This document shows, piece by piece, positions 26,715-37,800 of a stretch of 64,000 nucleotides of DNA (position 1 is its first letter; every line of letters starts with the position of its first letter). Source of the DNA: Diploscapter coronatus (lineage: Eukaryota; Nematoda; Chromadorea; Rhabditida; Rhabditidae); assembly GCA_964036155.1 (NCBI GenBank), contig OZ038423.1:4417249-4481248 (forward strand), written 5' to 3'. The notes beneath the pieces were generated by a model. The model was not told the DNA's origin. It saw nothing but the letters and a program-made list of their open reading frames with translations, and did not search any database. The position numbers were made by a program, and so were the translations under genes.

Positions 26715-27214
26715 TCAGTATTTGTTTGGTGCGTAGACTGGTTTCTTGGGGTAGGGGAGGGAACGATCGTGTTCGCGAGATTCGCTGGACGAGTGCGAGT
26801 GGCGTCTGGGCGGGTAACGGTTGCGAGGGTAGGGTGAGCTAAAATTATCTTTTATAAAAATTTTTATTGTTTGAAATAATAAGTACATTGAGTTGAAATG
26901 AATTTGGATCTAAAAATTCAAACAGCCATTTTTAAAAGTTGCTGAAATCGGAACCATTATTAGGATTCAGCCTAAACTCCGCAGTTGATCACAAAGTTAT
27001 TACCTTATAAACCTGGGGGTTTTTTTTTCAAATGGACTCCATCAATTACAATTTTAAAATTAAGAAAAGAATCGATAACAAACCGCTCATGACTGTGAGA
27101 GTGGGAGTTGTGACGGGGACGCATGTGATTGGGCCTGTATGGGTCGTTGCCGTGGTGTGCCAGCACAGCTGAGCAGACAATTGCCAGGACGAGGAGAATT
27201 GCGTAGCAGCGCAT
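26715..27214 (-). CDS. Small secreted His/Arg/Pro-rich peptide (cluster member 1)
   Basis: Two exons, 27084-27214 and 26715-26838, joined in phase 2 (CG|C) give 84 aa. The signal peptide is MRCYAILLVLAIVCSAVLA, predicted to be cut before HHGND. The mature peptide of about 65 aa is rich in His, Arg, Ser, Pro and Tyr, has no Cys, and carries SHSHSHE just before the intron. The C-terminal exon is basic and Tyr/Pro-rich. A TTTTTTAG|AAAG acceptor lies 18 nt before the ATG (likely trans-splice site or 5'UTR intron end), and TATAAAAG lies about 200 nt upstream. It belongs to the local family at 29517, 30993 and 32.7 kb but is on the opposite strand. Function unknown; secreted His-rich peptides may bind metal ions or act as antimicrobials. 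Confidence 0.85.
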
Positions 27215-27411
27215 GATGATTAGGTACCCTTTCTAAAAAAATGCATTTTATCAGTGAAGATAGTTTATTGACATGAGATCTATAAGAAAGTTACTACATG
27301 GCAAGTAACTTTCTTGTCTATCGATGATTATACAAATTTTCAAAAAATTAAATTGATTGATGGAATAAGCTGATTGAGCAGGTGCTGATGTTCACTCCAC
27401 AACCACTCCAT

Positions 27412-27419
27412 CTTTTATA
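27412..27419 (-). promoter_or_regulatory. TATA box of peptide gene 1
   Basis: TATAAAAG on the minus strand, about 200 nt upstream of the ATG at 27214. Two other cluster members have the same octamer 273 and 286 nt before their ATGs. Confidence 0.5.
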
Positions 27420-29243
27420 TTCAATCATTCGGAAGAAGTGAATTCTCCCTCTTTAGTGACATGACTCAATTCACGAAATTTCCTTGTTATCAACGCTTTA
27501 TTGAAGCGAATTGACGGAAATTTCGGGAAAACATTTCTTCCTTTCCAATTTGATGAATTTCAAAAAGCTAAAAAAAACTTGAGATGCTCATTGAAATCGA
27601 TTGAAAACTGATGCATGAAGCTTGAATTTGTTTCCGTGTTTGAAGAATCTTCATTCATGAAGGCTTATGACAATGACTTGTTTACGTAAAACGGTCTAAA
27701 CACCAACCACGGTGAAAATGAATTATGCTACCTTGATCAAAGAGCTCAAAGATGATGATTTATTATGAAATTGCATTTGTATTGAAGATATCTTTGAACT
27801 ACACTAGGAAGTTATAATAAATTCTCCATACAATTGCTGAAAGTTATCTGGATATCACCGTGTCACCTCACAACGGGGAAGGCTCAGCGTGCTTATCCGA
27901 AAATCTTACTGTGTTTGATCACTTTGCAGAAATCGTTTCTCAACTTGTCATTTTTCTTCTTTCATCAACCGAGTATGTAGAATATTGTATCTCTTCTGTC
28001 ACTAACTTATCTAATTAGATCATTCACATCAAGGCCGTCCAGAAATTCCGTTTCTGTTTTCCGAAATTCAAAAAACCCATTTCTAGACGATCCTGATTCC
28101 CATAGTTTGAAGATAGGAAAAATTCGTTGCTATTAGTGGAGGGAGGGAAAGGGTGAATTTGGTAGGCAGGGTTGACTCTCTCTCTCTCGAAATTCATCTC
28201 CATTCTTGAAGACGAAACACGCTGAGATTTCTCATGGTAAGATAGTGACGCGCTAAAATATCCAATTTGCCGTTCGTAAATATGCAAGTTGTAATTTAAA
28301 AAAAAAAAAACCCCCCTTAATCACATTAATCCGAAGAAAGCTTCATCTGATACTAAAAATTTGAAATGAAGTTCAAACTTATATGTAAATGAATAATTCC
28401 GAAATAGCTCTCAATCAAATCATTATTTAAAACAGCCAACTAGTTTTATATTTGATATGATCAAGAAAGACAGGAATATCCTGATCAAATACTGTACTGA
28501 CTTTAGTGAAGTCATAGCAATTCTTGTAAATTAAAAAGTTTTAATCTACAGCTATTTGGAAATGTCGCGGCCATACGAAATAGCAAGCTATTCGAAAATG
28601 TGAGTGTTGCACCTCGAAGAAATAGGGTTAAGAATGAGGAAAATGTGAGAGGCACTCTCTCGTTTTTGAGCAGTATTTTGCCATGAAGCGACGTCGAGAT
28701 AATCCAAGTTGCCAAATCCTGAATGTTGGTGATAAATTCCGATGAAGGCCATGAATTTTTCCTATGCTTAAATAATTTAATTTTGGCATAGTCTAGCTGT
28801 GCTTGAAGAAATTCTAGAATTGGGACAAGAAGCGAGACTATACTTCCCTACATATTCAAGCCATGATATCGATGACAACTCATGATCTATTAGCTACATC
28901 ATTGGTTATTGTCAAAATCTAACCTATAATTTAAAATGTGCATAGAACTACCGTTTATAGTTCAAGTTTAATGGTTATGACCTCGACACGTCATCGTTGT
29001 TTCTAATTCGATAATAATTTGTTATCATTTTCTAAAAAACGATTCAAAATCCATTTCATGTATCATATCATAAATCACAAAATTCTTTTTCAATGAAAGA
29101 TGATCGAAGCAATCCCTGCAAGCTTTTTCATTGAACACCCATTATGATTTTAGAATTGAATTTTTTGAATAGGTCTAGAAAATTTCCGCCTTTGAGACAT
29201 TTCCTGATTCTATTGTAATGGTTCATTTAAAAAGCTCCGACGT
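27420..29243. other. Spacer with repeat fragment
   Basis: No gene was assembled. A foldback-like repeat fragment lies at about 28032-28095. An A12 run followed by C6 lies at about 28299-28316. Confidence 0.45.
28032..28095. repeat. Foldback repeat fragment
   Basis: Contains CCGTCCAGAAATTCCG, TTTCTGTTTTCCGAAATT and a partial inverted end TTTCTAGACG. It matches the interior and ends of the elements at 18225 and 43032 and is the most degraded clear member. Confidence 0.5.
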
Positions 29244-29251
29244 TATAAAAG
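29244..29251 (+). promoter_or_regulatory. TATA box of peptide gene 2
   Basis: TATAAAAG, 273 nt before the ATG at 29517. The same octamer is found upstream of cluster members 1 and 3. Confidence 0.5.
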
Positions 29252-29516
29252 AAGCATAGGTTTCAGAGAAAACCTCACCTTCTTCATATACCACTTTTTC
29301 GCGCTATTCAAACTTAAAAATTGCAAACTATTATCTTGAATTGGCTTATCTTTAAATTCTTCTCTTCATCTTCTCCAAGAGAACTTTTTAAATTTCCAAA
29401 AACAAGTCTGTAGTTAAAGTATAGCAATTGCCATGTGAGATGATTCAAGGATGAATCCAAGCCTTCTATTTCATTTGATAAATTCACTTGTTTGCAGAAA
29501 GCTTGTCGCTAGAATC

Positions 29517-29762
29517 ATGCGCGTCATCGCCGCTCTGCTCGTCATCCTCGCCCTTCTCGGTGCAGCCATGGCCCATAATGGCAAAAAATACTCGCGTAAC
29601 TCCCGCAGCTCATCCAGCTCCTCCTCGTCTGGAAGTCACGAGTAAGTAAATGCCTCAATAATTAAATATTATTTGATAATCTACAGGCGCCACCACCACA
29701 ACCACAACCGCTACCCTCATCCTCCTCACTACAGACGCTCATACGGACATGGTGGATATTGA
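29517..29762 (+). CDS. Small secreted Ser/His/Tyr-rich peptide (cluster member 2)
   Basis: Two exons, 29517-29641 and 29687-29762, joined in phase 2 inside a Glu codon (GA|G) give 66 aa. The signal peptide MRVIAALLVILALLGAAMA is followed by a basic stretch, a run of eight serines and GSHE at the splice site. Exon 2 encodes RHHHNHNRYPHPPHYRRSYG and ends GHGGY. There is no Cys. An upstream in-frame ATG at 29451 would add 22 residues before the signal peptide; the chosen start is preceded by TTTGCAG|AAAG 19 nt earlier, which points to a trans-splice or UTR acceptor. AATAAA is at 29814-29819. The His-rich tail suggests metal binding and the Gly/Tyr end recalls nematode antimicrobial peptides, but neither is shown. 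Confidence 0.85.
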
Positions 29763-30374
29763 GCAATCTAATGGTTTCCCCTATATGTCGAGTTTAACAT
29801 CAATTTTGACATCAATAAATTCGTGAATATTCAATCTTTTTCTTGTTTTGAAAAATGAAAATGCATGACAGATAAGATAAGAACAAAGACAGTTCATAAA
29901 ATTCAAGGTAAAAAAGTGGTTCATAAAAGTGTATGATTTGGTTGATGAAGCCATCTGATTAATTGAAATAACTTGATACTTCCGCTCTTATTTTTACGAG
30001 TTATCTTAAATACCGACTTATAAATTATCTGACGCTTCTCAACACTACAGATGAGAAATAATATTGGAGCACTTATTGCAGAATAATGTACCATATAAAA
30101 TTCAACGAATAAGCAATAAAGTCGATTCACTTAAGTCTTTCGATGATGTTATCGTAAACGGACAAAACTCATCATATGTGAAACTCTTTGAGATGCAGAT
30201 TTCTTCCAATATTCATTTCATAGGATAAACTGATGTTTTCTGATTGTTATCACATGAGACAGCTCGAACGAGTCGAGGGAATTCAGGGATATTAGGAAGG
30301 GACGTAGCGGCCGACGTGAAGACAGACCTGGAGCGAGATACGAAAAGAGCCTTCGAAAGTTCCGCTGAGGGTGC

Positions 30375-30415
30375 CGCTCGTCCCGCTCATCCAGCACCTC
30401 GCCAGAGAGCCACGA
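30375..30415 (+). pseudogene. Relic of a cluster peptide exon 1
   Basis: This short frame reads RSSRSSSTSPESHE and ends GA|GTGAG, exactly like exon 1 of cluster member 2. The frame is closed by a TGA at 30366-30368. No signal peptide in frame, no AAAG leader and no His-rich second exon were found. It is best read as the remains of a fifth family copy. An overlapping ATG frame at 30244-30429 has no signal peptide and no family features. Confidence 0.5.
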
Positions 30416-30706
30416 GTGAGACTATTTGAACTTTTCTTAATCTAAATTTCAAAAAATACTAAAATTAAATTATCGTCAAATTTTAAAGAAGATATTACAC
30501 TTATGTTTATGAAATGTTGCTGAAAGTCCCTAGTCTAGGCATTGACAATATCAACAAAAAGATGATATCAGAGAAGGAAGCCCATATTGATCATCTTAAC
30601 TATCATTAAAAAAATTAGAGCTGAATTATTTTGAATGCTCAAATAAAATACGCTTGATGATGCATTTGCGCTTTATTGTTGAACATCACGGAAACGATTT
30701 CGTACA

Positions 30707-30714
30707 TATAAAAG
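30707..30714 (+). promoter_or_regulatory. TATA box of peptide gene 3
   Basis: TATAAAAG, 286 nt before the ATG at 30993. It is the third occurrence of this octamer at a similar distance in the cluster. Confidence 0.5.
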
Positions 30715-30992
30715 ACTCGAATGATTGATTGGGAGCGGAATTTTCAAATTCTCGTCGTCTGTAAATTTAATTTAATTTTCATTTCCTCTTCCTTTTCAAA
30801 TTTGAAAGGCCACTTCATTTTATGACTGCATTTCTTTAAAATTATCACTAAAATAGGTATTCAAAATCCTTTCCTTCTCCATCCGATGACAATCTGTTTG
30901 AAATGAGTTTTCTTCCACGAATTAGTTTCCGAAGTAGTCAATTCCCTTATGGAAATCCTAAGATTCAATTTAGTTTACAGAAAGCTAGCATC

Positions 30993-31478
30993 ATGCGTCT
31001 GTTAGTAGTCCTGTTCGTACTCCTCGCCATCTTCGGCTTCGTTGCAGTCGAAGCAGGAAAGCACAAGGGTAGCAGCGTTCACAAGCGCAGCAACTCAAAG
31101 TCCAGCAAAGACTCGTCCAGCAACAGCGACAGCAGCTCGTCCGGCTCATCGTCCGAATCCAACAGCCACGAGAAGAAGAAGAAGAAGTAAGATAGCTTTC
31201 AGATGTTTCGAATAAGTTTCGTCAGTTTGAAGACCAATAATTTGAAAATTTGGAACAAATTACGTATTTCTAAAATTACCTTCAGAAATTCTCAGATGAC
31301 AACTATACAAATTTTTCGTGTTCTCTAAGACAATTTTGAATAATTTACCATCAAAAGAATTTTCAGGCACCACAAAAAGGGCCACAAAATTCACTACATG
31401 CGCCGTCCCGCCTATAGACCAGTCCAGTATGCTCCAGCTCCAGCATACAACAATCAGCCATACAATTACGGAAAATAA
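30993..31478 (+). CDS. Small secreted Ser/Lys-rich peptide (cluster member 3)
   Basis: Two exons, 30993-31186 and 31367-31478, joined in phase 2 (AA|G) give 101 aa. The signal peptide MRLLVVLFVLLAIFGFVAVEA precedes a Lys/Ser-rich region (SKDSSSNSDSSSSGSSSESN) and SHEKKKKK at the splice site. Exon 2 begins HHKKGHKIHYMRRP and ends in a Tyr/Pro/Ala/Asn-rich tail (YAPAPAYNNQPYNYGK). TTTACAG|AAAG lies 12 nt before the ATG, and AATAAA is at 31585-31590. The Ser-Xaa-Glu sites in exon 1 are of the type FAM20C-class kinases phosphorylate, which is only suggestive. Function unknown. Confidence 0.85.
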
Positions 31479-32525
31479 TTCATTACTTGTTCGATATTAG
31501 CAAGAAATCAATCAAAATGATTTTTCCTGTTTATTTACTGAGAAGATTAGAAGTCATAAGTTATGCAAGACATTTTGCTGATTCAATAAACATCGAGTTG
31601 AAATTGGCTGGTTTACTCATGAATAAAAAATTCAACAGTTTCAAAAAAACAATCCAAATCATATAATTACTATGCAACCATGAGCATGAGCTTATAAGCA
31701 ATAACATTGAAATAAATAGCGCCAAGCGAAATTAATATTGATATGAATTAAAAGTTGAATGGGTCGTTCAATTAAAAATATTATTGAAAAATTCAAAGAA
31801 TTTCGGACGTGTGCATCAGTAATTCCTGTTTCTTGCATTCATCATCTTATTATTGAAGTTCTACCGGGACAAAACCTCTAACTAATAAGCTTGAATTTGA
31901 AGATGGAGTATAATTGAAGCTGCTATCAAACTGAATTTGTTAAGTTTGACATGATATGACTGATGATACAAGTTTTGCCAACTACCCACGACTCTACCAA
32001 CTAAAGAAACAGCTAACATTGTATATGGTATTCATGGAGAAAATGCAACAGAAGGATAGTCTTAACAAACAAATCGTTCCTTAGTATAGTAAAATTCAAT
32101 TGTAGACCTATTATCGTTTGAAAATTTGCTGATGAAACCTGCCGAATTACAAGATATAAAATAAAATCGGAATAAGAAGGCTCATATCCTATCAAATTCA
32201 TCGAAAATATATCGCACTCTAAAATTTTTAGGATAAACCATTTATTCGTTAAGAAATAGAATAATTGAACAATGAGACATTTCTAATTGATATAAAATTT
32301 GAAGCGACATGTTTCCAAATATCAGCAACATAGATAATTTTTTGCTAAAATTAGACAATTATCATTCGAAAGAGCTATTGTATTCGAACGCTCACGCATT
32401 GAAGCGGAAGGAAAAGAAGCGCCCAAGGAAATTAAAAAAGTGTTGCTTCTCCAAAATGTGTAAATTTAAATTATGAACTGTAAAAGCATATTCAATTCGA
32501 ATGGAATTAGTATGATCCTTTTGAC

Positions 32526-33224
32526 ATGACATCACTGAAACTATCGACAAAATATATAATAGCGGGGGTGGTTGTGAGTTTTCCATTAGCTTCTACAAAT
32601 TATTCAATCATTTATCTACTTCAATCAGCAATCCCAAAAATTTCCCCTTTTCTAAATATTTCAAATTTCCGAAAACTTGAGTCACAATTATCATATGAGT
32701 TCGCCGGTCTCCTCGTTCTCCTCACCGTGCTGAGCACTGTCCTGGCTCACATCAGCTATGATCATCGTCAGCCATACAGAATCCGCCGTCACTCACACAG
32801 CAGCTCGGGGAGCCACGAAGAGTGTGTGATCATAAAAATCTGGGCATCTTAATACACAGTGAAGAAAAAATAGACAAAGCTTTGTGTCTAAACGTTGACT
32901 CCCAGAATTCGTAACTGATTGAAGACGCGGGATCTAATTACTACATGCTCTTTTTTCTCGTTTCTACATTCACTAACTAAAAGTCGTATGGCAAATACAA
33001 TCGGTGACAAATGTAGGAAGTCAAAGCATTTCATATCTATTCATGCAAGTCTCAACTATTTGCTATCTTAAAACGTAGAATTGACCAAAATGTCTCTACA
33101 AACTTACACGTTTCATAGAATTTTCCTTATAAGCTAATAATTCAGACGCTTCTTTCGCCGGAATCACCACCGTCGTCCACGCTTCTTCAAGCGATTCCCT
33201 CTCCCAGTCTACAAGAAATGTTGA
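32526..33224 (+). CDS. Cluster peptide member 4, start region damaged
   Basis: Exon 1 ends at 32821 (GSHEE, phase 2) and exon 2 is 33146-33224 (RFFRRNHHRRPRFFKRFPLP, stop at 33222). The family signal peptide is visible from 32699 as FAGLLVLLTVLSTVLAHISY. The expected ATG at 32695 is followed by AG and then TTCGCC, so codon 2 has lost one base and the ATG is out of frame. The leader reads CCGAAAACTTGAG where siblings have CAGAAAGCTTG, so the splice acceptor is also lost. The only in-frame ATG is at 32526, which would put 57 extra residues before the signal peptide. The copy is therefore a recent pseudogene, an N-terminally altered gene, or a one-base sequence error. The second exon is intact and strongly basic. 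Confidence 0.55.
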
Positions 33225-33344
33225 GCACCTAATTTGATAGTAATTTTCTAATTGGATAACTAACTTTTCTAGTAAATAAATTTCCAAAGCAAAATAAGAA
33301 ATGCATTAAAACTCAATGATGTTCGACTGGAGTGACCCACTAAT

Positions 33345-33354
33345 CCTTATCAGT
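33345..33354 (-). promoter_or_regulatory. GATA site (ACTGATAAGG) upstream of esterase
   Basis: The minus strand reads ACTGATAAGG, 157 nt before the esterase ATG. ACTGATAA is the extended site bound by intestinal ELT-2/ELT-7 factors in C. elegans, where the gut esterase ges-1 is a classic target. Gut expression of the esterase is inferred. Confidence 0.5.
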
Positions 33355-33510
33355 TTCCAATATCTGTGCCATTTCTCTTTGCAGTTTAGTAGTTTCCTTC
33401 ATTGCCTTGTTTAAACGTTGATCAAAACAAACTCAGAACAGTCTAATTTTATCGATTTGTTCTGAATATTTTGCCTGGTTTCTAAATATCGATCTTTTCC
33501 ATTTCAGGTC

Positions 33511-36500
33511 ATGCATGTAAATACGAAGAAGTCATATTTTACTCTACTCTTCTCAACTTTGACTTTTCAATGCATTTCTGCTAGTGAAGATGTTATTGTA
33601 AGGACTAAATTTGGGGATGTCAGCGGTTTCACACACAAGACAGAAGATGGATTCGAAGCGAGCGCTTTCCTTGGAGTGCCTTATGCCAAACCGCCGTTAG
33701 GAAATTATCGATTTGAGGTGCATTTTTATTTTAAAAAATGCTATTGCCAAATTCTCAAAAATATTGTGATTTGAGAACAAAACCAAATCAGAGATATTAT
33801 CTGTTTGAAAGAAAGTCGCCCATCGACACGGCTAGACTCGTTTCAATTCCTCGAATATCTCTGAAACCCACTTCAAATATTTCAATGATTGACTTACTCT
33901 TACTTAGTACAATTAAAAAAAAACATTATTCATCATCGGAGAACTGCAAAAAATCTATCCTTACCGAACTGAACCGTGTTCCAAATATCCTTGAAAAAGT
34001 TACAGTAATCTTTCATAGTGTGTTTCAATTTATTCCTTATTCTTTCAACCATCATAGAAAGCTAGCCCGCCACACTTCACGCTTCCTCAAGTTTTACAAA
34101 TCCAATTTTATATTTACAACTTCAGAAACCTGAACCACTCTCATCGTGGAAGCCGGAAACAATCGATGCGAAGAAACTTGCTCCATCGTGCTCTCCTGTT
34201 TCGAGAGAATTATTCAAACGCATATCGAATCATTCGGAGGATTGCCTTTACCTTAACATAATCACACCAAAGCAGACGGTAAGCATTATATTTTCGAAAA
34301 GCTAGAATAGCTTAACCTAAGTTTGAGATAAATGTCAAATATTATGCCTTTTCTAGTTTCTTCATTGTTAATCGCCTATGTGCAGTTGTCGAATTTATTC
34401 CAAATAGTCAAATTTCTGTCAAAATAATTAATGCACAGAAAGCATATTCCAGTCCAATGAACCACTGCCGGTGTTCGTCTTCATTCATGGCGGCGCCTTC
34501 GTTCTCGGATCGCCAGAATCGTATGGATACGACAAGCCGGTTGATGATTTCGTCAGACATGGTGTCATATTTGTGACTATCGCGTACCGTCTTGGGCCGT
34601 TCGGTAATCATGTCATTAGCAAGAGTGTACGAATAAAACTCGGACTAACTTTAGCTATTTCGAGTTGTTGACTCGAAAAAGTTTTGCGAATCTGAGCTCC
34701 AAAGATTTTGAACTATGTACATCTTTTGATAATCAGAAATAAATCATATTATTTTCAATGTTTTTTCTTTCAGGTTTCTTTTCAACTGGAGACAGTGTGA
34801 TGCCAGGAAACTTGGGATTGTGGGATCAGACACGAGCACTGCTCTTCTTACACGACGTAAGGTTCATTGAAATTAGAATTTCACTAGGCTAGTTTTCCAT
34901 AGATTCTCCCTGATTTCGGCGGAGACCCAGAAAGAATCACACTATCTGGTCAGAGTGCTGGATCCGCTAGCGTTTCTGCCCATCTCTTCTCACCTCATTC
35001 TGATCGTAAGCTTCAAATAATGCAATGACGGATAGTAGTATCATAGCAGCTATGAAATTCGGCGTGTATTGCTTGATGATGAAGCACAATGATCCATTTT
35101 AGTTAAAACTTTTCTAGTTTTCCTTGTTATAATAATTGAAGGCGTGCAAATTCTCAACTTGTTTGAGGCGCCATAAGTGGCAAAGAAAAACATGGAAAAT
35201 TTCATGATAGCATGAGAGAAAGGTGTCAAGGATGACATGACTAAATGTTTTCCTTTCTTACTAAATTTTTGTTTTACTATTACTTCTTCATTGTCTTTTT
35301 CGTCGAATCCTAACAAGCATTTCGTCATTTGTTCAGTCATTGCATCACTTAATTTTTTCCAAAACTCTTGGTAATTCTTTGTTCTCATTCTGCACAGGTG
35401 CATCAAATAAAATAACCGTTTTAGACTTGTTTTCTCAGGCCATTCAATTTTCCGGATCTCTTTTCAGTGAGTGGGCAATTAACGATGAAGTCATTGGAGG
35501 TTAGGTACTAGGACAAAATAAAATTAATAACAAAAAAGCAAAAAAATGAAAATAAAACCTAAAATCAAGCATTTTTGAACGATAAGAATAGTCCGAGAAA
35601 AATCACTAAAACATTACTCGTAGATGAGATTTTGTTGACGTAAAATTTTCTCCAACCCTGTTCGAAATACTTATCGTTGATGGAATGAATGTCAAAATTT
35701 GCAGAGAGCAAAGAATTAGCAAAGGCTCTTCGTTGTGACACGTCATCCTCGGAAGCGATTCACGAGTGCATGAAAAAGCAGGACTTCGAAGCAATTATGG
35801 ATAAACTCGGTAGACAACCAACGTTCCATGCCAGTCCCCGATTGACGCGATTCAACCCCAGAGTCGACAACGACTTTTTCCCCTACAAACTCGAGGATAT
35901 GGTGAGGAAGGCGCCGAAGAAAAAGACGCTCAACTTCGTCACTGACATGGAAAGTGCCATATTTGTGGTCCTTCCGATTGTTCCATCCTATGTGCCAAAG
36001 GAAAAGTGGACGAGCTACACTAGCGAGGATCTACTAGACTATATCCGGTTGGTAAAATTATTTGGGCATAACAGTATTGTCGACGAATGCTCGCTTCAAA
36101 TAAAGCAGAAAAAATGCTTAAAGAAAATCTCGCATCATTTTCTTATCACACATTTTCAGAGACAATGTGGTGACACACGACGAATTCGCCCGACGAACTT
36201 CGCCTTTCTTTATCGAACTGAGAGATTTCTATCTGTACCGCGACAACCAGAACACTTCTGCCTTCTACTTGACTCGATTGGCTGAACTCATTAGCGACTT
36301 GCAATTCAATGTGCCCATTGTGCACGAAGTCGAATTGAAACGATTACACGGGTGGGACACGTACTTTGCTGTGATCGACTATGAAAGTGAAACGACCAGA
36401 GACAAGGATGTACCGATTCGAGGTATGATCGTCAGATTTTTTACTTGAGAATAGAGGAGACGAATTTATAACAAGTGTAACGACGTGAAACAAAGGGGTT

Positions 36501-37232
36501 GTTGGAACAAAAAATCATTATATTACAATGCTTATCCCCTATCAAATTTCTCATATCACATCGCTTCAGGATGCGAAATAACGTTTTTTAAGTAACTATT
36601 GCAATTCTATCCCCATCTTCATTTCAAATAGTTTCTTCCAACACTGTCATTTATGCAGAATATCTTCTTTAATGAAGAATATTAGGTGTAGATTGATTTG
36701 TAACGAAATACAGGGTAAATCCCCGTATATTTCGCTGAAAAGTGTCCCACTTCGGTACGAATCACATTATGCCATAAATGTGTCAACCATTGAGCATTAG
36801 GAGCGGTGCACTCAGCCGAACACAGATTCATCTTCAAGTACTATGGCTTGGAAAACGTTCCAATGGACGAGAACGACAAGAAGTTCAAGCATCATCTACT
36901 GAATGGGATTTTGAGTTTCATCAAGACTGGGTAAAATATTTGAAGTGTAATTCGAGCGCCCTAATTTCAGTGAACCAAAATCTGGTTCGATTGAGTGGCC
37001 AAAGGTTTCCGATGAGCATCCGATGAGAAATCTTCGAGTCAGGCCTGAACCTGTCGTAAGATTCTGTTTGAAAATACCTAATAAAATTAGCATTTCTCAG
37101 ATAAGTGACGAGTTTCGACCGGAAGCAATTAAATTCTGGACACAACGAGTTCCGGAAGTTGTTGGGCATGACCTGTTGAAAAAGACAAGATTGCCTTCTA
37201 CGGTTGCTAGACAAAAACATACTGAATTGTAA
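33511..37232 (+). CDS. Secreted type-B carboxylesterase
   Basis: Hydrolyses carboxylic esters; alpha/beta-hydrolase of the carboxylesterase/cholinesterase family. Eleven exons (33511-33717, 34126-34278, 34453-34603, 34774-34856, 34903-35005, 35425-35499, 35705-36047, 36160-36422, 36801-36930, 36971-37055, 37101-37232) sum to 575 codons, normal for the family. A signal peptide (about residues 1-24) precedes family blocks: FLGVPYAKPPLG, EDCLYLNI, oxyanion-hole HGGAF at 132-136, nucleophile Ser216 in GQSAG, acid Glu340 in VTDMES and His463 in GAVHSAE. All three catalytic positions are filled, so it should be active. GQSAG replaces the more usual GESAG, a conservative change. No C-terminal membrane segment is seen, so it is probably secreted or ER-resident. 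An ACTGATAAGG site upstream suggests gut expression, like C. elegans ges-1. Introns 2 and 3 have alternative acceptors; those giving family-consistent frames were chosen. Confidence 0.93.
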
Positions 37233-37458
37233 ACTAAATTGTTTTAAAGTTAGAACCAGTGGAAAATGTTATCTTCGAAACGTTAGATAAAAAATTCTAT
37301 GATATTTGTAAAAGTATTTATTCACGAAATTTAAAAAGAAATGCGTAAACTTAGCAGAAAAAACATAAAATTCATACAGAGTGTTCATAAGACCTCTTGC
37401 ATTTGTGATATCTTGTCCGAATTCAGCTTGATAAAACTAGTTGATGAAAGATTATATG

Positions 37459-37798
37459 TAGAGAGGCCAAGTCTCCTCCTTTCGAGGGAGAGAAAGAACG
37501 CATGAAATTTTCCGCCGTTTCAATTATCGTTAATTATCCCACTAATTAGTTGATAATTTCATGAAACAAAAACACCAATTAGAGTAATCAAATATGCCCG
37601 AAATGATGGCGCCATTGGTTTTACGAAAAAGGTCTCCTGAAAGCATGAACGACGTCGAAACTCGAATGATCATAACTCTTGATAGGATGGACCGTTTTTG
37701 AAAATCTAAAAGTTTTGAGTTATTCACGATCTTGGTCATCACACTGATATCAAATTTATCCAATTCAGCCTATTAGGGAAAATCACTTGGCCTCTCTA
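37459..37798. mobile_element. MITE copy 1 (340 bp), left border of receptor gene
   Basis: Perfect 14 bp terminal inverted repeats TAGAGAGGCCAAGT at 37459-37472 and 37785-37798. The ends carry TA, as in Tc1/mariner-type elements. No coding capacity. It aligns end to end with the inverted copy at 40896-41233. Confidence 0.85.
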
Positions 37799-37800
37799 AC

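Noticed and set aside
30244..30429. 61-codon ATG frame across the relic peptide exon
   Set aside because: It has no signal peptide and no family features. The overlapping frame with the SHE motif and donor explains the region better.
33738..34133. 131-codon frame between esterase exons 1 and 2
   Set aside because: It runs through intron sequence; the spliced model gives family-consistent residues on both sides.
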